64,000 nt of DNA from Nemania diffusa (Eukaryota > Ascomycota > Sordariomycetes > Xylariales > Xylariaceae), in contig JBBPUQ010000005.1 of assembly GCA_038501195.1 (NCBI GenBank), positions 1,798,001-1,862,000 on the forward strand. Reading direction: 5' to 3'. Positions within the stretch are counted from its first letter, which is position 1. The number at the start of each line of letters is the position of its first letter. Positions 62,550-64,000 of this stretch are shown one piece after another. A program made the position numbers and the translations under genes. Under the pieces are notes generated by a model. It was not told where the DNA came from, searched no databases, and saw only the letters and a list, made by a program, of their open reading frames with translations.

Positions 62550-63254
62550 TTAGCGCCTAGATTGGGAAACCATGACATTGTCGTATGTGGTCCCTCGCAC
62601 CGTGCCGCCGGCCATGGAGACCTTGACATTCCTGCGGAAGGTGTCGCGGCTGGCACGCAGGTCGTCGGCGGCCTCCTTGTTGAGCGGGTCGGAGGCGTTC
62701 GGTTCGAGGAACAGGAATTGCAGGCCGACAATAACGGCGTTGAGGTTCAGTACAGGCTTCCAGTCCTCGCGTAGGATGTTGAGGCACACCTTGCCCTCGA
62801 GGTCGATGTTGGGGTGGTAGATCTTTTGCTGGCAGCGCACCTTGGGTGGTTCGTGCGGGTAGCTCTGAGCCATGCTAAAGGTGAAAGTAAATTTGCCGCC
62901 GGTGTAGACGCCCTCGTCGGGCCGGATTTCGAGAATGAAGTTGAGGATATCGTCGGGGTCGGGAAATTCTGTCTTCATCGTCGTACCAAGAGACAGCTCC
63001 GACAGATCTATAAACGAAAAGAGAACACATCATAGTCAGAATCTTTCTTCCTTAACTGAGAAGATAGCTCGAGGCGCAGTACAACATACCTTTTTGTACC
63101 CGCAGTTGGGCGGCGGTGACTTTCTTTTTTTTCCCTCCGGCAGCATCAGCATTTTCCTGCTTTTGCTGCTCTTTTTTCTATACGGAACCATGTCAGAAAC
63201 CCTGCCACGCCGGATTTAACGGCCCATTCTTACCATAGACCATATTTTCAACAT
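62550..63254 (-). CDS. ubc12: NEDD8-conjugating enzyme Ubc12
   Basis: Three exons on the minus strand, 63234-63254, 63090-63177 and 62550-63007, close at 188 residues. Exon 1 codes only MLKIWSM; together with the Lys/Gln-rich exon 2 (KKEQ..., [17 protein letters not shown]) it forms the N-terminal extension that Ubc12 uses to dock on the NEDD8 E1. The E2 core follows: [33 protein letters not shown] at 101-103 and the catalytic Cys C111 in [19 protein letters not shown]. It accepts NEDD8/Rub1 from its E1 and passes it to cullins, switching on SCF-type ligases. The spacing YHPNID and [10 protein letters not shown] favours Ubc12 over ubiquitin E2s. Confidence 0.93.
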
Positions 63255-64000
63255 GTTGGCGGCTCGTATCGTAGGATTCTTGCGAGTGGTTGGGTAGTGT
63301 GAGGGAGAAGACGAAGAAGTGGGAAGCAGAGAGGGGCCGTCGGGTTGAGGTGAGGCGACTAAAGCTCTTGCTTCAGCAACACTCAAAGAAAAAAAAAATA
63401 ACACGAACAGTTTAGACGCGTATCGAATGGGGAAGTAAAGTGACGGGGGCCGAGGATAAACACCGGGCTGGGTTGTTTCAGCTGGTTGATGTGGTGGTGT
63501 CAACAAAGTGAGGGTTTGATGTAGATAGTGGTGGATAGTGATAGTAGGTATCTAGCTGAGGTAAGGCACTGTCATCAAAAGCGCTACTTGCCGTTAGTGG
63601 GGGCGGGATGGCGGGATGGCGGGGTTGTCTCTACCGGTACAGGATACCTACTCTAATTAATTGTTGCCTTATCAATCTCGATAAAGGGCACCTGGTAGGT
63701 GTACCTAATCTGCGCGTACCTTGCGTATTCTACTACATTTCTCATGCATCCTGCGTATATATTATAACCTAATCAATACATATTGTGATTTATATATCCC
63801 TATTATCTGTATCTATTTATGCATAGTTCCCAATGTCAATACATTACCCAGGTAGGTACGAAGCAAATAAACAAAAGATGCTAAGAAAAGCATTTATACA
63901 ATTCAATCATCACCATCTCAGGTTCATGTTTCGACTATGGTAACAAATTGACACAAAAAAGGTCGCCTGGCGACACATGTCTTGGAAGCAGAGCTAAAAA
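63255..64000. other. upstream region of Ubc12
   Basis: Likely promoter and leader of Ubc12, followed by AT-leaning spacer with a TACCTAGGTA-type word cluster. No gene seen up to the window edge. Confidence 0.55.

Overview
The window is nuclear DNA of a filamentous ascomycete (Pezizomycotina, most likely Sordariomycetes). The genes carry short introns of about 50-130 bp with GTRAGT-like donors and YAG acceptors. Several families are fungal (Ies4, Egh16-like, DUF4238, Qdr-type MFS), and the spacers are full of TACCTAGGTA-type words. The order is an inference; the kingdom is not in doubt. Exon maps were made by hand, and every complete gene model closes in frame.

Left arm (1-23.4 kb). A gene-poor stretch with small palindromes leads to an INO80-complex Ies4 subunit (4.7-5.6 kb), then the GID/CTLH ubiquitin-ligase scaffold Vid30/Gid1 (8.1-10.6 kb, eight exons). 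A possible small Pro/Lys-rich protein lies at 15 kb, a metaxin/Sam35-like mitochondrial outer-membrane protein at 18.3 kb and a short-chain dehydrogenase at 19.5-20.8 kb. The 3' part of a DUF4238 gene ends at 23.39 kb.

Centre (23.39-41.46 kb). About 18.07 kb of extremely AT-rich DNA without coding capacity is bounded by 74-bp terminal inverted repeats. It cuts the DUF4238 gene in two: the 5' exons are at 41.46-42.24 kb and the 3' exons at 21.3-23.39 kb, both intact to the junction. The two repeat copies differ almost only by transitions, as expected of repeat-induced point mutation (RIP) or a similar process. Inside are several tandem arrays, one with an exact 87-bp period that stays almost entirely open on the minus strand. 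This split gene and its mutated element are the most unusual thing in the window.

Right arm (41.5-64 kb). This is dense and ordinary: a secreted Egh16-like protein, a TPMT-family methyltransferase, gamma-glutamyl phosphate reductase (proline synthesis), a secreted M14 metallocarboxypeptidase, a decayed Cys-rich fragment, a Qdr-like MFS exporter, a serine racemase/threonine dehydratase-like PLP enzyme, mitochondrial ketol-acid reductoisomerase ILV5 (branched-chain amino acids) and the NEDD8-conjugating enzyme Ubc12. Three genes are amino-acid enzymes; a perfect Gcn4/CPC1-type site lies upstream of the proline gene and a one-mismatch site upstream of ILV5. No biosynthetic cluster is apparent. 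I saw no rRNA or convincing tRNA gene.
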